Shown here: positions 1-10,200 of the stretch, one piece after another
Numbering within the stretch: position 1 is the stretch's first letter
How the letters are laid out: each line of letters starts with the position of its first letter
NCBI GenBank assembly: GCA_964477035.1
Contig: CAYZCW010000004.1
Span: 1 to 64,000 of the forward strand
Direction of reading: 5' to 3'
Length of the DNA: 64,000 bases
Source of the DNA: SLSG01 sp964477035
GTDB taxonomy: Bacteria; Bacteroidota; Bacteroidia; Bacteroidales; UBA7960
The notes under the pieces: generated by a model
What the model saw: only the letters and a program-made list of their open reading frames with translations
What the model was told of the DNA's origin: nothing
Database searches by the model: none
Translations under genes and position numbers: made by a program

Positions 1-114
1 CGCCCCCGGCGGCCTCCCGGCCGGCTCCCCCTGCTCCGCCTTCGCGCTGCCCCTCTTGTCTGGCAAACCAAATTTGTGTTAATTTTATAGACTGATTTCC
101 CAACCCCCAAACCC

Positions 115-1284
115 ATGAACCGCATCGCCTTTGTTTTTATTTTGTCCCTGCTGGTGGCAGGTTGTGCTTCTTCCACCAGGCTGCTGCAGCGGGGCGATTA
201 TGACCGGGCTGTTGAAAAGGCCGTTGGCAAGCTCCGGAAAAACCCCGGAAACGAAAAAGAGGTTCAGGTTCTGGAGAGGGCCTACCGCATCTCCAATGAG
301 CAAAACCTGGAGCGCATCCGTTATTTGAAGATGGAGGGACGGCCCGCGAACATGCCGGAGATCGTCAGCCTGTACACCCGTTTGAGCGACAGGCAGGCCC
401 TGGTCCGTACCGTGACTCCGCTGACTGCCGGGGGACGGACCATACAGTTTCCCTATGTGGACTTCCATGAAGAGATCATCGCCGCCCGAAGCGGAGCGGC
501 TGCCTTCCATTACGGGCAGGCAGTGGAGTTGATGGCGCAGCATGACAAACAGGCATACCGTGAAGCCTACGGCCACCTGCTGCAATCCATGGAGTTTGGG
601 GGCGATTACCTGAATGCCCGGGAGCTGGCTGCGAAGGCCAGGCAAGAGGGGATCAGCAGGGCGCTGGTCTCCGTGTACAACCATACCCATCTGAACCTGC
701 CCCAGGGCTTCGTCGACCAGCTCCTCCTTGTCGACACCCGCGGCATGGACACCCAGTGGGTGGAATTTCATTACAGGGACCTCGACGAAAGACTGCCCTT
801 CGACTATTTCATCGATGTAAACCTCCGGGTGATCGACGTCTCGCCCAACCAGGTGTCTGAAAAGGACCGCCTGGTCAGCAAACGCATAGAGGATGGCTTT
901 GACTATGCCAGGGACGCCCGCGGCAATGTGCTGAAGGACTCCCTGGGCAACGACATCAAAATCACGAAATACAAGGAAATTTCCTGCGCCCTGATCGAGA
1001 CCCTGCAGCAGAAGTCGGCCCGGATAGAAGGCGACATCGAATTCTTTTCCGAGCAGCCCCGCCGCCTGCTCCGGCGGGAGCCGGTCGGTTCCGCCACGAC
1101 CTTTGAACACCATTCGGCCAGGGCCATCGGCGACATCCGGGCCCTGGATGAGGAGGACCGGGAAATGGCCGGTCGCGAAGCAGTGCCTTTCCCGGGGGAG
1201 CCCGATATGATCATGCGCACCGCAGACGGATTCCGCCAGGCCATTGCCGAGGCCATCCGCAAGAACAGGAAGCTTATTCAGTAA
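115..1284 (+). CDS. Bacteroidota-type hypothetical lipoprotein
   Basis: A 389-residue protein with a lipoprotein signal peptide: Met, a short basic start, a hydrophobic stretch and the lipobox VAGC with Cys17 as the expected lipidation site. The part after the cysteine (about residues 22-70) resembles a degenerate TPR hairpin (RGDYDRAVEKAVGKLRKNP), followed by a mixed region I cannot assign to a domain. The likely place is the periplasmic face of a membrane. It lies 15 bp before the YitT-type gene and may be co-transcribed with it. The function is unknown; I recognise only the general pattern of conserved Bacteroidota lipoproteins. The start is well set by the signal peptide. Confidence 0.8.
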   Translation: MNRIAFVFILSLLVAGCASSTRLLQRGDYDRAVEKAVGKLRKNPGNEKEVQVLERAYRISNEQNLERIRYLKMEGRPANMPEIVSLYTRLSDRQALVRTVTPLTAGGRTIQFPYVDFHEEIIAARSGAAAFHYGQAVELMAQHDKQAYREAYGHLLQSMEFGGDYLNARELAAKARQEGISRALVSVYNHTHLNLPQGFVDQLLLVDTRGMDTQWVEFHYRDLDERLPFDYFIDVNLRVIDVSPNQVSEKDRLVSKRIEDGFDYARDARGNVLKDSLGNDIKITKYKEISCALIETLQQKSARIEGDIEFFSEQPRRLLRREPVGSATTFEHHSARAIGDIRALDEEDREMAGREAVPFPGEPDMIMRTADGFRQAIAEAIRKNRKLIQ

Positions 1285-1299
1285 ACAAACGGCAGATAC

Positions 1300-2172
1300 A
1301 TGGAGGGAAAAAAGCGTAAACGTTCGGTCTGGAATACCATCAGGACCTACAGCATCATTACCGTCGGATTGTTTCTCAATGCCCTGGCCTGGACTGCCTT
1401 TCTGATCCCTTCCGGGATCGTGGGCGGGGGGGTGACCGGCGTAGGCGCCCTGGTTTTTTTTGCCACCGGGATTCCCGTGGCCGTGCCCTACCTGGTGATC
1501 AACCTCGTCCTGATCATCTTCGGCATCAAAAGCCTGGGCTTCGGTTTCGGCATACGCACCATTTACGGGATCGTGGTGCTGACCCTGTTTCTGGGCATTT
1601 TGCAGCAGCTTATCACCGAGCCGGTGGTTCCCGAACGCTTCATGTCGGCCATTCTTGGGGGCATCCTTGGCGGGGCCAGCGTGGGCCTCGTCTTCACCCA
1701 GGGCGGAAGTACCGGGGGCACGGATATCATTGCGCTGATCATCAACAAGTACCGAAATATCAGCCACGGAAGGCTGATCCTGCTGATGGACGTGGTGATC
1801 ATCTCCTCCTCCTGGTTCATCTTCCGCTCCCTGGAAGTGATGGTTTACGGCTATGTGACCATGGCCGTGGCGTCCTATTCCATCGACATGCTGCTGATGG
1901 GGCACCGGCGCAGCGTGCAGCTGTTTATTTTTTCCAAGCAACCCGACCTGATTGCCCAGCGCATTGCCAACGAGATCGGACGGGGCGTGACCCTGTTGCA
2001 AGGCAGGGGCTGGTACTCCAAGGAGGACGCCCAGGTGTTGGTGGTGGTGGTCAGGCGTTACGAGACTTCTGCCGTGTTCCGGGCCATCAAGGAGATCGAC
2101 CCGGAGGCTTTTATCTCGGTGGCCAATGTCATGGGAGTGTACGGCCAGGGCTTCGATCCCATAAAGTACTGA
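1300..2172 (+). CDS. YitT family integral membrane protein (DUF161/DUF2179)
   Basis: A 290-residue protein with about five or six hydrophobic segments in residues 12-200 (for example SIITVGLFLNALAWTAFLIP and the glycine-rich AILGGILGGASVGLVF), then a soluble C-terminal domain of the DUF2179 type, ending VANVMGVYGQGFDPIKY. This is the layout of the YitT/DUF161 family, inner-membrane proteins of uncertain function, some proposed to be transporters. The length is normal for the family. A second DUF2179-type protein lies at 23174-23773. The family call is firm; any substrate would be a guess. Confidence 0.9.
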   Translation: MEGKKRKRSVWNTIRTYSIITVGLFLNALAWTAFLIPSGIVGGGVTGVGALVFFATGIPVAVPYLVINLVLIIFGIKSLGFGFGIRTIYGIVVLTLFLGILQQLITEPVVPERFMSAILGGILGGASVGLVFTQGGSTGGTDIIALIINKYRNISHGRLILLMDVVIISSSWFIFRSLEVMVYGYVTMAVASYSIDMLLMGHRRSVQLFIFSKQPDLIAQRIANEIGRGVTLLQGRGWYSKEDAQVLVVVVRRYETSAVFRAIKEIDPEAFISVANVMGVYGQGFDPIKY

Positions 2173-2333
2173 GGCCTTCCGGGAGCATGTCATGGCCTGA
2201 CCCGTCCGGAAACCGGCCCGGGGCGGACCCGCCGGCCATCCATGATCGCAGGGGCCACAGAAACATGCCCCACGGGCTTTTTCGTCCCGCCAATCCTTCG
2301 TATCTTCGTATAAACAAAGCAAGCTGAATCATT

Positions 2334-3794
2334 ATGGGAACTGTATTGGGACATCTGGAACCCCGCCGGGTCTGGGAATTGTTTGAAGCCATCTGCCAGG
2401 TTCCGCGTCCATCCAAAAAAGAGGACAAGATCCTGGGCTTCCTGCAGGAATTTGCTGAAAACAACCAGCTGGCCTTCCGGCAGGATAAACTGGGCAATAT
2501 AGTCATTGAAAAACCGGCTGCCCGGGGCATGGAACACCTGGCCCCGGTGGTGCTGCAGAGCCATGTGGACATGGTCTGTGAAAAGAATGCCGGGGTGACC
2601 CACGATTTCGACAACGACCCGATCCGGCCCCGCATTGAGGACGGATGGGTCAAGGCCGAAGGAACCACCCTCGGAGCGGATGACGGCATCGGCATGGCCG
2701 TGCAAATGGCCATACTGGAATCGGATGGCCTGGAGCACGGGCCACTGGAGTGCCTCTTTACGGTGGATGAGGAAACCGGCCTGACGGGCGCCTTCGGCCT
2801 CGAGCCCGGTTTTGTGAAAGGACGCATCCTGCTCAACCTCGATTCGGAAGACGACGGGGAACTGTTCATCGGTTGTGCCGGGGGCATCGACACCCTGGTC
2901 ACCTTCCGGTACAGCCAGGTACCCCCGGAGGTGGATCACGATGCTTACCGCATCCGCATTACCGGGCTGCTGGGCGGGCATTCGGGCGATGACATCGACA
3001 AGGGACGGGGCAACGCCATCAAGGTGCTGACCCGCCTGTTGTGGAATGCCGAAAAAATGTTTGAGCTCCGCCTGGCCGAGATCAAGGGAGGCAACCTGCG
3101 CAATGCCATTGCCCGGGAAGCCTTTGCCACCGTCACCATCCCTCGGAAATACAAAAAGGACTTTCTGGAACGGATCCACCACCTGGCCGGCCAGATCCGG
3201 CAGGAGATGAAAACCCATGAGCCCGGCCTGCAGGTCGGGGTGGACGAAGCCGTCATGCCCCAGTTCCTGCTGGACTTCGACACCCAGCACAGGCTGCTGA
3301 ACGCCCTTTTTGCCTGCCCCCACGGGGTGATGCGCCTGTCTCCCGACATCCCCGGACTGGTCGAGACCTCCACCAATCTGGCCTCGGTGTCCATGACGGC
3401 GCATGAGGTCATTGTGGCCACCAGCCAGCGCAGTTCCCTCGAGTCGGGCAAACGCTGCATCGCCGACATGGTGGCCAGCGTGTTTCACCTGGCAGGGGCC
3501 TCCGTAAAGCACGGGGATGGTTACCCGGGATGGACCCCCGATATGGACTCTGCCATCCTGGCCGTCACCCAAAAGGCCTACCAGGATTTGTTCGGGGAGG
3601 ATCCCAGCGTCCTGGCCATTCACGCCGGATTGGAATGCGGGCTGATCGGGGAGAAATACCCCGGCATGGACATGATCTCCTACGGACCCACCATCAAGGG
3701 CGCCCACAGCCCCGATGAGCGCATCCGCATCGATACGGTGCAGAAATTCTGGGACCTGACCCTGGAGGTGCTCAAAAACCTTCCTCCGGCTTGA
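2334..3794 (+). CDS. pepD: Cytosolic beta-alanyl/aminoacyl-histidine dipeptidase PepD (M20)
   Basis: A 486-residue M20 metallopeptidase of the PepD type, normal in length. It should hydrolyse Xaa-His and other dipeptides in the cytosol using two zinc ions. Visible motifs are QSHVDMVCEKN (metal His/Asp), GADDGIGMAV (bridging Asp), TVDEETGLTGA (the Glu pair), LLGGHSGDDID of the dimerisation domain, and a C-terminal IHAGLECGLIGEKYPGMDMISYGPTIKGAHSPDE split over the last 80 residues. It has no signal peptide. A TATCTTCG box at 2301-2308, close to the Bacteroidota -7 consensus, sits 25 bp before the start. It converges on lipB with no clear terminator between them. Confidence 0.95.
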   Translation: MGTVLGHLEPRRVWELFEAICQVPRPSKKEDKILGFLQEFAENNQLAFRQDKLGNIVIEKPAARGMEHLAPVVLQSHVDMVCEKNAGVTHDFDNDPIRPRIEDGWVKAEGTTLGADDGIGMAVQMAILESDGLEHGPLECLFTVDEETGLTGAFGLEPGFVKGRILLNLDSEDDGELFIGCAGGIDTLVTFRYSQVPPEVDHDAYRIRITGLLGGHSGDDIDKGRGNAIKVLTRLLWNAEKMFELRLAEIKGGNLRNAIAREAFATVTIPRKYKKDFLERIHHLAGQIRQEMKTHEPGLQVGVDEAVMPQFLLDFDTQHRLLNALFACPHGVMRLSPDIPGLVETSTNLASVSMTAHEVIVATSQRSSLESGKRCIADMVASVFHLAGASVKHGDGYPGWTPDMDSAILAVTQKAYQDLFGEDPSVLAIHAGLECGLIGEKYPGMDMISYGPTIKGAHSPDERIRIDTVQKFWDLTLEVLKNLPPA

Positions 3795-3845
3795 GGGGAC
3801 CATACAGCCTTGGGGCCGCGGGCAAGGTTATTTGAAAAAAGCCGG

Positions 3846-4610
3846 CTACATGCCCTGCCCGGAAACGCCTGCCCGGTCTTCCCCTGATACCGCGCCTCCT
3901 TCCAGTTCCATCCCGAAAAGCACTCCCAGGTGGTGCCGCAGCCGGGCCTTGACCTCCGTCGTGTCGACCGCCTCTCCCAGCTCCGCCTGCATGGACGTGG
4001 CTTTTTTATCCGTGAATCCGCAGGGGTTGATCAGTTCGAAATAGCTCAGGTCGGTGTTCACGTTGAAGGCAAAGCCGTGCATGGTCACCCAGCGGCTGGT
4101 CCGGATGCCGATCGCGCAGATCTTGCGGGCCCTGCCGGCCGTCCCGGCATCGAGCCACACGCCCGAAGCCCCTTTCATGCGCTCCCCCCTCAGCCCGTAT
4201 TCGCCGATGGTCAGGATGGTGGCCTCTTCCAGGCCCGCGACATAGGCATGGATGTCGGGCGAGAAATTATCCAGGTCCAGGATCGGATAGCCCACCACCT
4301 GTCCGGGCCCGTGGTAGGTGATGTCGCCCCCGCGGTCGATCTTGTAATAGGTGGCCTGTTTTTCGCTGAGTTTCAGCATGTCGATCAGCAGGTTGTTTTC
4401 CGAGCCGTTCTTGCCCAGGGTGAACACGTGGGGGTGTTCACAGAACAACAGGTGGTTGGGGGTGGGGTGTTGCCGGTCGTCCGGAAGGTCCCTGTTCTGC
4501 ATCTTGCGGTCGATGATCGCCCGGAACAGCTTTTCCTGGTAGTCCCAGGCTTCTTTGTAGTCGATCGTTCCCAGGTCTTCGAAGCGTACCTTCTTGTTTT
4601 GTGCCGGCAT
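3846..4610 (-). CDS. lipB: Octanoyltransferase LipB
   Basis: A 254-residue octanoyl-ACP:protein N-octanoyltransferase, first enzyme of lipoate attachment in the cytosol. Motifs: HPHVFTLGKNG, RGGDITYHGPGQVVGYPI, GASGVWLD, HGFAFNVNTDLSYFELINPCG with the catalytic Cys, and the downstream Lys-containing region. A longer open frame reaches 4994, but the extra 128 residues are unlike LipB and overlap the promoter region; the ATG at 4610 (MPAQNKKVRFEDLG) fits the family. A well-formed promoter lies 18 bp upstream. Its products would serve lipoylated complexes such as the glycine cleavage system (gcvP is in this window). Confidence 0.95.
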   Translation of the reverse strand: MPAQNKKVRFEDLGTIDYKEAWDYQEKLFRAIIDRKMQNRDLPDDRQHPTPNHLLFCEHPHVFTLGKNGSENNLLIDMLKLSEKQATYYKIDRGGDITYHGPGQVVGYPILDLDNFSPDIHAYVAGLEEATILTIGEYGLRGERMKGASGVWLDAGTAGRARKICAIGIRTSRWVTMHGFAFNVNTDLSYFELINPCGFTDKKATSMQAELGEAVDTTEVKARLRHHLGVLFGMELEGGAVSGEDRAGVSGQGM

Positions 4611-4627
4611 CCTTGGTGGTGTTTCTG

Positions 4628-4659
4628 CAAAAATACAACGCACCGGCATACAGCCCAAA
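4628..4659 (-). promoter_or_regulatory. lipB promoter, Bacteroidota type
   Basis: On the minus strand TTTG (4656-4659) is followed after 20 bp by TATTTTTG (4628-4635), matching the Bacteroidota -33/-7 consensus TTTG-N19-21-TAnnTTTG. It leaves a short leader of roughly 10-15 nt before the lipB ATG. This is the best-formed promoter in the window. Confidence 0.7.
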
Positions 4660-4743
4660 GAATGTCTGTTGTTTTTTCGTCGGATGGGAAAGCGCACCCC
4701 GCACCCAACCCTTCCGGATGGCAGGGTACAATAAGAAATGCCG

Positions 4744-4751
4744 TATCTTTG
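4744..4751 (+). promoter_or_regulatory. -7 box for the U32 gene
   Basis: TATCTTTG matches TAnnTTTG exactly. I see no TTG at the proper upstream distance. It is divergent from the lipB promoter, with about 85 bp between the two boxes. Confidence 0.5.
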
Positions 4752-4830
4752 CGTAAAAACCGGCAGGATGGCCTGCCCCGGCGGCGGCGCCTGCCGGGTA
4801 CCCTTTTGAATGACCCATCCGACGAACACC

Positions 4831-6084
4831 ATGACGACTGAAAATAAAACAGAGATCATGTCTCCCGCCGGCTCCTGGGAGTCCCTTGCCGCTGCGCTGC
4901 AGGGTGGGGCAGATTCGGTGTATTTCGGGGTGGGGCATCTGAATATGCGGGCCCGCTCCTCCCGGAAATTCTCGCTGGATGATCTGCGCACCATTGCCGC
5001 CCGGTGCCGGGAGGCCGGGGTGAAAAGCTACCTGACCCTGAACACCGTCCTGTATGATGAGGAGATGGACCAGATGCGCCAGACCGTGGATGCCGCCGCC
5101 GATGCCGGGGTGTCGGCCATCATCGCCTCCGACATGGCCGTGATGGAGTACGCCCGTTCCCGGGGCGTCGAGATCCATGTCTCCACCCAGTGCAACATCA
5201 CCAACCTGGAAGCCGTTCGCTTCTATGCCCGTTATGCCGATGTGGTGGTCACCGCCCGGGAGCTGAGCCTGGCACAGGTTCACCGGATCGTGCAGGGCAT
5301 CGAAAGGGAAGGCATCTGCGGTCCCTCGGGGCGTCCCGTGCAGGTGGAGCTCTTCGTGCACGGGGCCCTGTGCATGGCCGTGAGCGGCAAATGCTACCTG
5401 AGTCTGGACACCATGAACCACAGCGCCAACCGCGGCTCCTGCCTGCAGATGTGCCGGCGGTCCTACCTGGTCACCGACAAGGAAGAGGGCTTTGCCTACG
5501 AGGTGGACCGTGAGTACATCATGTCGCCCAAAGACCTGTGCACGATCGGTTTTATCGACAAGATCCTCGACGCCGGGGTACGCGTCTTCAAGATCGAGGG
5601 CCGGGGCCGGGGGCCGGATTATGTGAGAACGGTGACGGCGTGTTACCGGGAAGCGGCACAGGCGGTGCTTGATGGCAGCTACTCCCCGGAGAAGGTGGAG
5701 GGATGGACCCGCCGCCTGCGTGCGGTATTCAACCGTGGATTCTGGGACGGGTATTACCTGGGCAGGACCATGGGCGAGTGGACGGAGCGGTATGGCTCCC
5801 AGGCCACGCGCAGGAAGCAGTATGCCGGCAGGGTGACCAACTATTACTCCCGCCTGCAGGTTGCCGAGGTCCGGCTGGAGTCGCACGGGCTGTCGCAGGG
5901 GGATGTGGTCATGGTGACGGGCCCCACCACCGGCGTGGTCGAATGGACCCTGGAAGAATTGCATGTGGAGGAAACGCCTGCCCGGGCGGCCGCCAAGGGA
6001 CAGGTTTGCAGCCTCAGGGTGCCGGAGCCGGTCAGAAGGGGCGACAAACTGTTCCGGCTGGTCGAAGTGGCGGACAGGTTCTGA
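4831..6084 (+). CDS. U32 family peptidase-like protein (TrhP/RlhA class)
   Basis: A U32 collagenase-like protein of 417 residues from ATG 4831 (424 from the in-frame ATG 4810). The family begins close to EIMSPAGSWESLAAALQGGADSVYFGV, which favours 4831. Further motifs: a TIM-barrel stretch (VEIHVSTQCNITN), ELFVHGALCMAVSGKCYLS, and a Cys pair in NRGSCLQMCRRSY, expected to hold an Fe-S cluster in this family. Characterised relatives take part in prephenate-dependent hydroxylation of tRNA (TrhP) or 23S rRNA (RlhA); others were named proteases. Which role applies here cannot be read from sequence alone. A TAnnTTTG box lies at 4744-4751. Confidence 0.88.
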   Translation: MTTENKTEIMSPAGSWESLAAALQGGADSVYFGVGHLNMRARSSRKFSLDDLRTIAARCREAGVKSYLTLNTVLYDEEMDQMRQTVDAAADAGVSAIIASDMAVMEYARSRGVEIHVSTQCNITNLEAVRFYARYADVVVTARELSLAQVHRIVQGIEREGICGPSGRPVQVELFVHGALCMAVSGKCYLSLDTMNHSANRGSCLQMCRRSYLVTDKEEGFAYEVDREYIMSPKDLCTIGFIDKILDAGVRVFKIEGRGRGPDYVRTVTACYREAAQAVLDGSYSPEKVEGWTRRLRAVFNRGFWDGYYLGRTMGEWTERYGSQATRRKQYAGRVTNYYSRLQVAEVRLESHGLSQGDVVMVTGPTTGVVEWTLEELHVEETPARAAAKGQVCSLRVPEPVRRGDKLFRLVEVADRF

Positions 6085-6090
6085 GGCAGC

Positions 6091-7101
6091 TCAGGCCGAA
6101 TCGCGGACCTTCAGGGTAACCGGGAAGATCTTCGTCTGGTAGTCCGCTTCAGTTTCCTGGTTTTCTATGCGGGCCAGCAGCAGGCGGGCCGCTTCCTGCC
6201 CCATTTCATACCCTTTTTGTTCTATGGTGGTCAGCCTGGGCTGCACGATGCTGGCGATGGGGTCATCCCCGAAGCCGGTCACCGCAATCTGGCCGGGGAT
6301 CTGGTAACCGGCCTCCTGCAGCAGCTTGATCACAGCCACGGCACTGAAATCGTTCACGCAGAAAATGCCGTCTATGCCCGGGGCCAGCTGCAATATCCTG
6401 TCCCGGGCGGCCTCCACCTTATATGGGGTGTCGCAGAGCAGGATCAGCTCATCGCTGGCTTCGATTCCGTGATCCTCCAGGGCCTGAAGGTAGCCCTGGC
6501 AGCGCTCCCTGCCCACCATGAGCTGCTGGGTTGCCGCCAGATGGAGGATGCGGCGGCAGCCCCGCCGGATCATGTGGGTGGTGACGATGCGCGCCCCCTG
6601 CAGGTCGTCCGTGACCACCCGGTCGGACGGGACACTTTCCAGGAAGCGGTCGAAAAACACCAGGGGGACCTGCGCGTTCAGTGCCCACCGGAAGTGCCGG
6701 TCGTCTGCGGTGGTCTTGCTCGGGGAAACCAACAGCCCGTCCACCCGGTGGTCGATCAGCGCCTGCAGGTTGAGCTGCTCCCTTTCGTGGTCTTCGTTCG
6801 ACTGGCACATCATGACCCGGTAGCCTTTGCCGTAGGCAATGTTTTCTATCCCGCTGATGATGGATGAAAAGAAGTGATGAACGATCTCCGGCACGATGAT
6901 GCCCAGGGTGAAGGTGCGGTGGTGCTTCAGACCCACGGCCAGGGCATTGGGGCGGTAGTTGACCTCCCTGGCATAAGCATGCACCCGTTGGCGTGTCTCC
7001 GCGTTGATGTCGGGATGGTCACGCAGGGCGCGCGAGACAGTGGAGGCGGACACCCCCAGTGCCCGGGCGATATCGTTGATGGATACCGGATGGTTTCTCA
7101 T
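6091..7101 (-). CDS. LacI family transcriptional regulator
   Basis: A 336-residue LacI/GalR regulator. Residues 1-60 form the DNA-binding domain (SINDIARALGVSASTVSRAL helix-turn-helix and the hinge-helix stretch NYRPNALAVGLK); the rest is a periplasmic-binding-protein fold for a sugar ligand. I use the ATG at 7101 (MRNHPVSINDIA) because the 21 extra residues of the longer frame precede the normal family start. It diverges from a SusC-SusD-SusE operon, and a perfect palindrome of LacI-operator type lies between them at 7184-7195, so it most likely represses or activates that operon and itself in response to a sugar. The ligand is unknown; alpha-glucan or maltodextrin derivatives are plausible by analogy. 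Confidence 0.93.
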   Translation of the reverse strand: MRNHPVSINDIARALGVSASTVSRALRDHPDINAETRQRVHAYAREVNYRPNALAVGLKHHRTFTLGIIVPEIVHHFFSSIISGIENIAYGKGYRVMMCQSNEDHEREQLNLQALIDHRVDGLLVSPSKTTADDRHFRWALNAQVPLVFFDRFLESVPSDRVVTDDLQGARIVTTHMIRRGCRRILHLAATQQLMVGRERCQGYLQALEDHGIEASDELILLCDTPYKVEAARDRILQLAPGIDGIFCVNDFSAVAVIKLLQEAGYQIPGQIAVTGFGDDPIASIVQPRLTTIEQKGYEMGQEAARLLLARIENQETEADYQTKIFPVTLKVRDSA

Positions 7102-7183
7102 GCGCGGCAGGTGATTGGGCTTTGAAAATACAACAAAAACCGGAATTGGTTGTTTTTCTTTCACATTCTTTGCAAACGATGCC

Positions 7184-7195
7184 GCAAACGTTTGC
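7184..7195. promoter_or_regulatory. LacI-family operator GCAAACGTTTGC
   Basis: A perfect 12-bp palindrome with the central CG typical of LacI/GalR/CcpA-type operators. It lies 82 bp upstream of the regulator start and 46 bp upstream of the chosen SusC start. An imperfect half site (TTTGCAAACG) lies just upstream, near 7170-7179. Confidence 0.8.
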
Positions 7196-7241
7196 AGGAA
7201 AGTCTTGCAAAAAACTGAATATCAGGGAGGAAAACAGACAT

Positions 7242-10200
7242 ATGTCGAAAAAAATTCCTAACTTCGTATATTCAGAAAAATTGCACTTAAACCTTAAACC
7301 AATGGATATGGCGAAAAGACTGAGACAGGTGCTTCCGGTCCTCATGCTGCTGTTCAGCCTGGCCACCGCGTATGGCCAGACGGGGACCATCACCGGGGTG
7401 GTGCGTGATGCCCGGACGGGCGAGACCCTTCCCGGTGCCAACGTCATCATCAGGGGAACGACCACCGGCACGGTGACCGGAATCGACGGCGATTACACGC
7501 TGGAAGTCCCGGCCGGCAGCGTGACCCTCGATGCTTCCTTCATCGGCTATGAGCCGGTCTCCCGTACCGTAACGGTTTCAGCGGGCGCAAGGCTTGCCCT
7601 GAATTTTGAATTGTCGTCGGATGTGGCCATGCTGGAGGAAATCGTCGTTATCGGTTACGGGGTCATGCGCAAGAGCGACCTTACCGGGTCGGTCACCAAT
7701 GTCCGGGCTGATGAGATGAACCGCGGGGTGCTGACCGACCCGATACAGGGACTGCAGGGGAAATCGGCCGGTGTGATGATCACCAAGCGGGGGGGCGACC
7801 CCAACGCGGGCTTCTCCGTGAAGATCCGCGGGGCCTCTTCCCTGGCCACCGGGACCAGCCCGCTGTACGTGGTGGACGGCATTCCCGGGGTGGATCCCAC
7901 AACCATCGCCCCGGAAGACATCGAGTCTTTCAACATCCTGAAGGACGCCTCGGCGGCAGCCATTTACGGCAGCAGGGGAGCCAACGGGGTGATCATTATC
8001 ACGACCCGACGCGGGACAGACCGCAGGGGGGCGGGGATCGAGTTTTCCTCCTATGTGTCGACAGAGACCGTGGCCAACCGCCTGGACCTGCTTTCGGGCG
8101 ATCAGATCCGGGATTTTGCCTCCCAGACCGGCCGGTCTTTCCTTGATGGGGGAGACAATGTGGACTGGCAGGACCAGCTATACCGCACCGGGAGTTCCCG
8201 CAACTACAACCTGGCCTTCACCGGGCAGGAGGGAAGCCTCAGCTACCGCGCCTCCGTCGGACACAACATTTTCGATGGCGTGGTTATGGGCTCCCGCAAG
8301 GAACGCACCATCGCCCGGCTGAACATCGACCAGAAAGCCCTGAACGACCGCCTGACCCTCTCGGCCGGGATCGCGGGCACTTTTGAGGACAACAAATACA
8401 TCAATTACGGGGGCTGGGGACTGAACGACGTGTTTTACCAGACCTTCAGAAGAAATCCCACCGACCCGGTCTTTGACGAAGAAGGAAACTATTACGAGAT
8501 GAACCGGGGGTTCAACTACAAGAACCCCCTGGCCACCATTGAAGAGATACAGAACGAACGGGATGCCAAAAGGTATTTCGGTTACCTGAAAGCCGACCTG
8601 GAAGTATTCGACGGACTGACGGCCGGCATCAACCTGGGTTACACCCGGGACGACAGCGAATCCTTCTATTTCGAGCCCGCCCTGTCGACCAGCGTACTGC
8701 AGACGCAGGGTTTTGGCAACCGTGCCTACAACAACCACGAATCCAAGGTGCTGGAAACCACCCTGCGCTATGCCAACTCCTTCGACCGCCACAGCATCGA
8801 GGCCGTCGGGGGTTATTCATTCCAGGAAGACTTCAATACGGGGCTCTTTGCCCAGGGCCGGCAGCCCTTCATCAACTATTCGGGGGCCTACAACCTGGGC
8901 CTCTTGCAGAGCGTGACCGAAGGACGGGACATCGGCTCGCACAAGTCATCCAGCCGCCTGATCTCTTTCTTTGGAAGGGCCATCTACAATTATGACTCAA
9001 AATATTTTCTGACCGCCACCCTGCGGCGTGACGGCTCTTCCCGTTTCGGGATCAACAACGAGTGGGGCTGGTTCCCGTCGGCTTCCGCCATGTGGAACAT
9101 CTCCCGGGAAAGCTTTATGCAGGACCAGACGGTGGTCAGCAACCTGCGCCTGCGCGCCGGCTACGGCATTACCGGCAACCAGGAGATCGGCAATTACAAC
9201 GACATCGAATACTACATTGCCGCCGGCAATACCATCAATTTCGAGACCGGGGACGAGGCCATTCTGTTCGAGTTCGCCCATGCGGCCAACCCCGATCTGA
9301 AGTGGGAAGAGAATCATGAGATCAACCTCGGGCTGGATTTCGGGCTGTTCGATGACAAGATCTCAGGCTCCTTTGATTTCTACCGCAAAAATACCAAAGA
9401 CCTGCTCGGCAGCTACTCTGTTCCTGTGCCTCCTTACCCGGTGGGCCGCATCTGGGCCAATGTCGGGGAGATCCAGGTCCAGGGATTCGAGTTCAACATC
9501 CAGGCTTATCCGGTGCGGACCTCCCGCTTGGACTGGCGGACCGTGGTGGTGTTTTCCACCTACAAACAGGACGTGATCTCCCTGTCCAACGACCAGTTCG
9601 AATGGTCGCGCCTGCAGGAAGGCTATCTCTCCGGTCCCGGGCTGGTCGGGGGACAGAACTGGACCCAGACTGTGCAGCCGGGCATGTCCCTGGGGACCTG
9701 GTACATGCCTGAGTATGCCGGTCTGATCAATGGGGAGTTCGCCTTCTTTACGGCCGCAGGCGGGGTAACCCGTCAGCTCGACCTGGCCGAACGGCGGGTG
9801 GTGGGCAAGGCCCAGCCCGATTTTGAAATCGGCTGGTCAAACTTCTTCACCCTGTTCGGCAACCTGGACGCCAGCCTGACCCTGAGGGGCGTCTACGGCT
9901 ACCAGATGTTCAACACCACCAAGCTCATCTTCGGCAACCCGACCCTGCTGCCTGAGTCCAATGTGCTGCAGTTCGCCCTCGAGGAGTACGAGCGCGGCTT
10001 AAGGGACAACCCCAAACCCAGCAGCTACTACCTGGAGGACGCCAGCTTCCTGCGCATCGACAACATTTCCCTGGGCTACAACTTCAGGGACCTGGCCGGC
10101 ATGCGCAATGTGAGGGTCTACCTGGCGGCCAATAACGTGTTCACCTTCACCAACTATTCAGGCATCGACCCGGAGATCAGCTTCGATGGGTTGTCATTCG

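Noticed and set aside
85..2322. A 745-codon open frame on the minus strand
   Set aside because: It is antisense to the lipoprotein and YitT genes, rich in His, Gly, Gln and Asp, with no recognisable motif. Long shadow frames are expected at this GC content.
4611..4994. Extended LipB N-terminus
   Set aside because: The 128 extra residues do not resemble LipB and would run through the promoter and the divergent U32 gene start.
7122..7241. Extended SusC N-terminus
   Set aside because: It would translate the operator and lies ahead of a better Shine-Dalgarno site and signal peptide at 7242.
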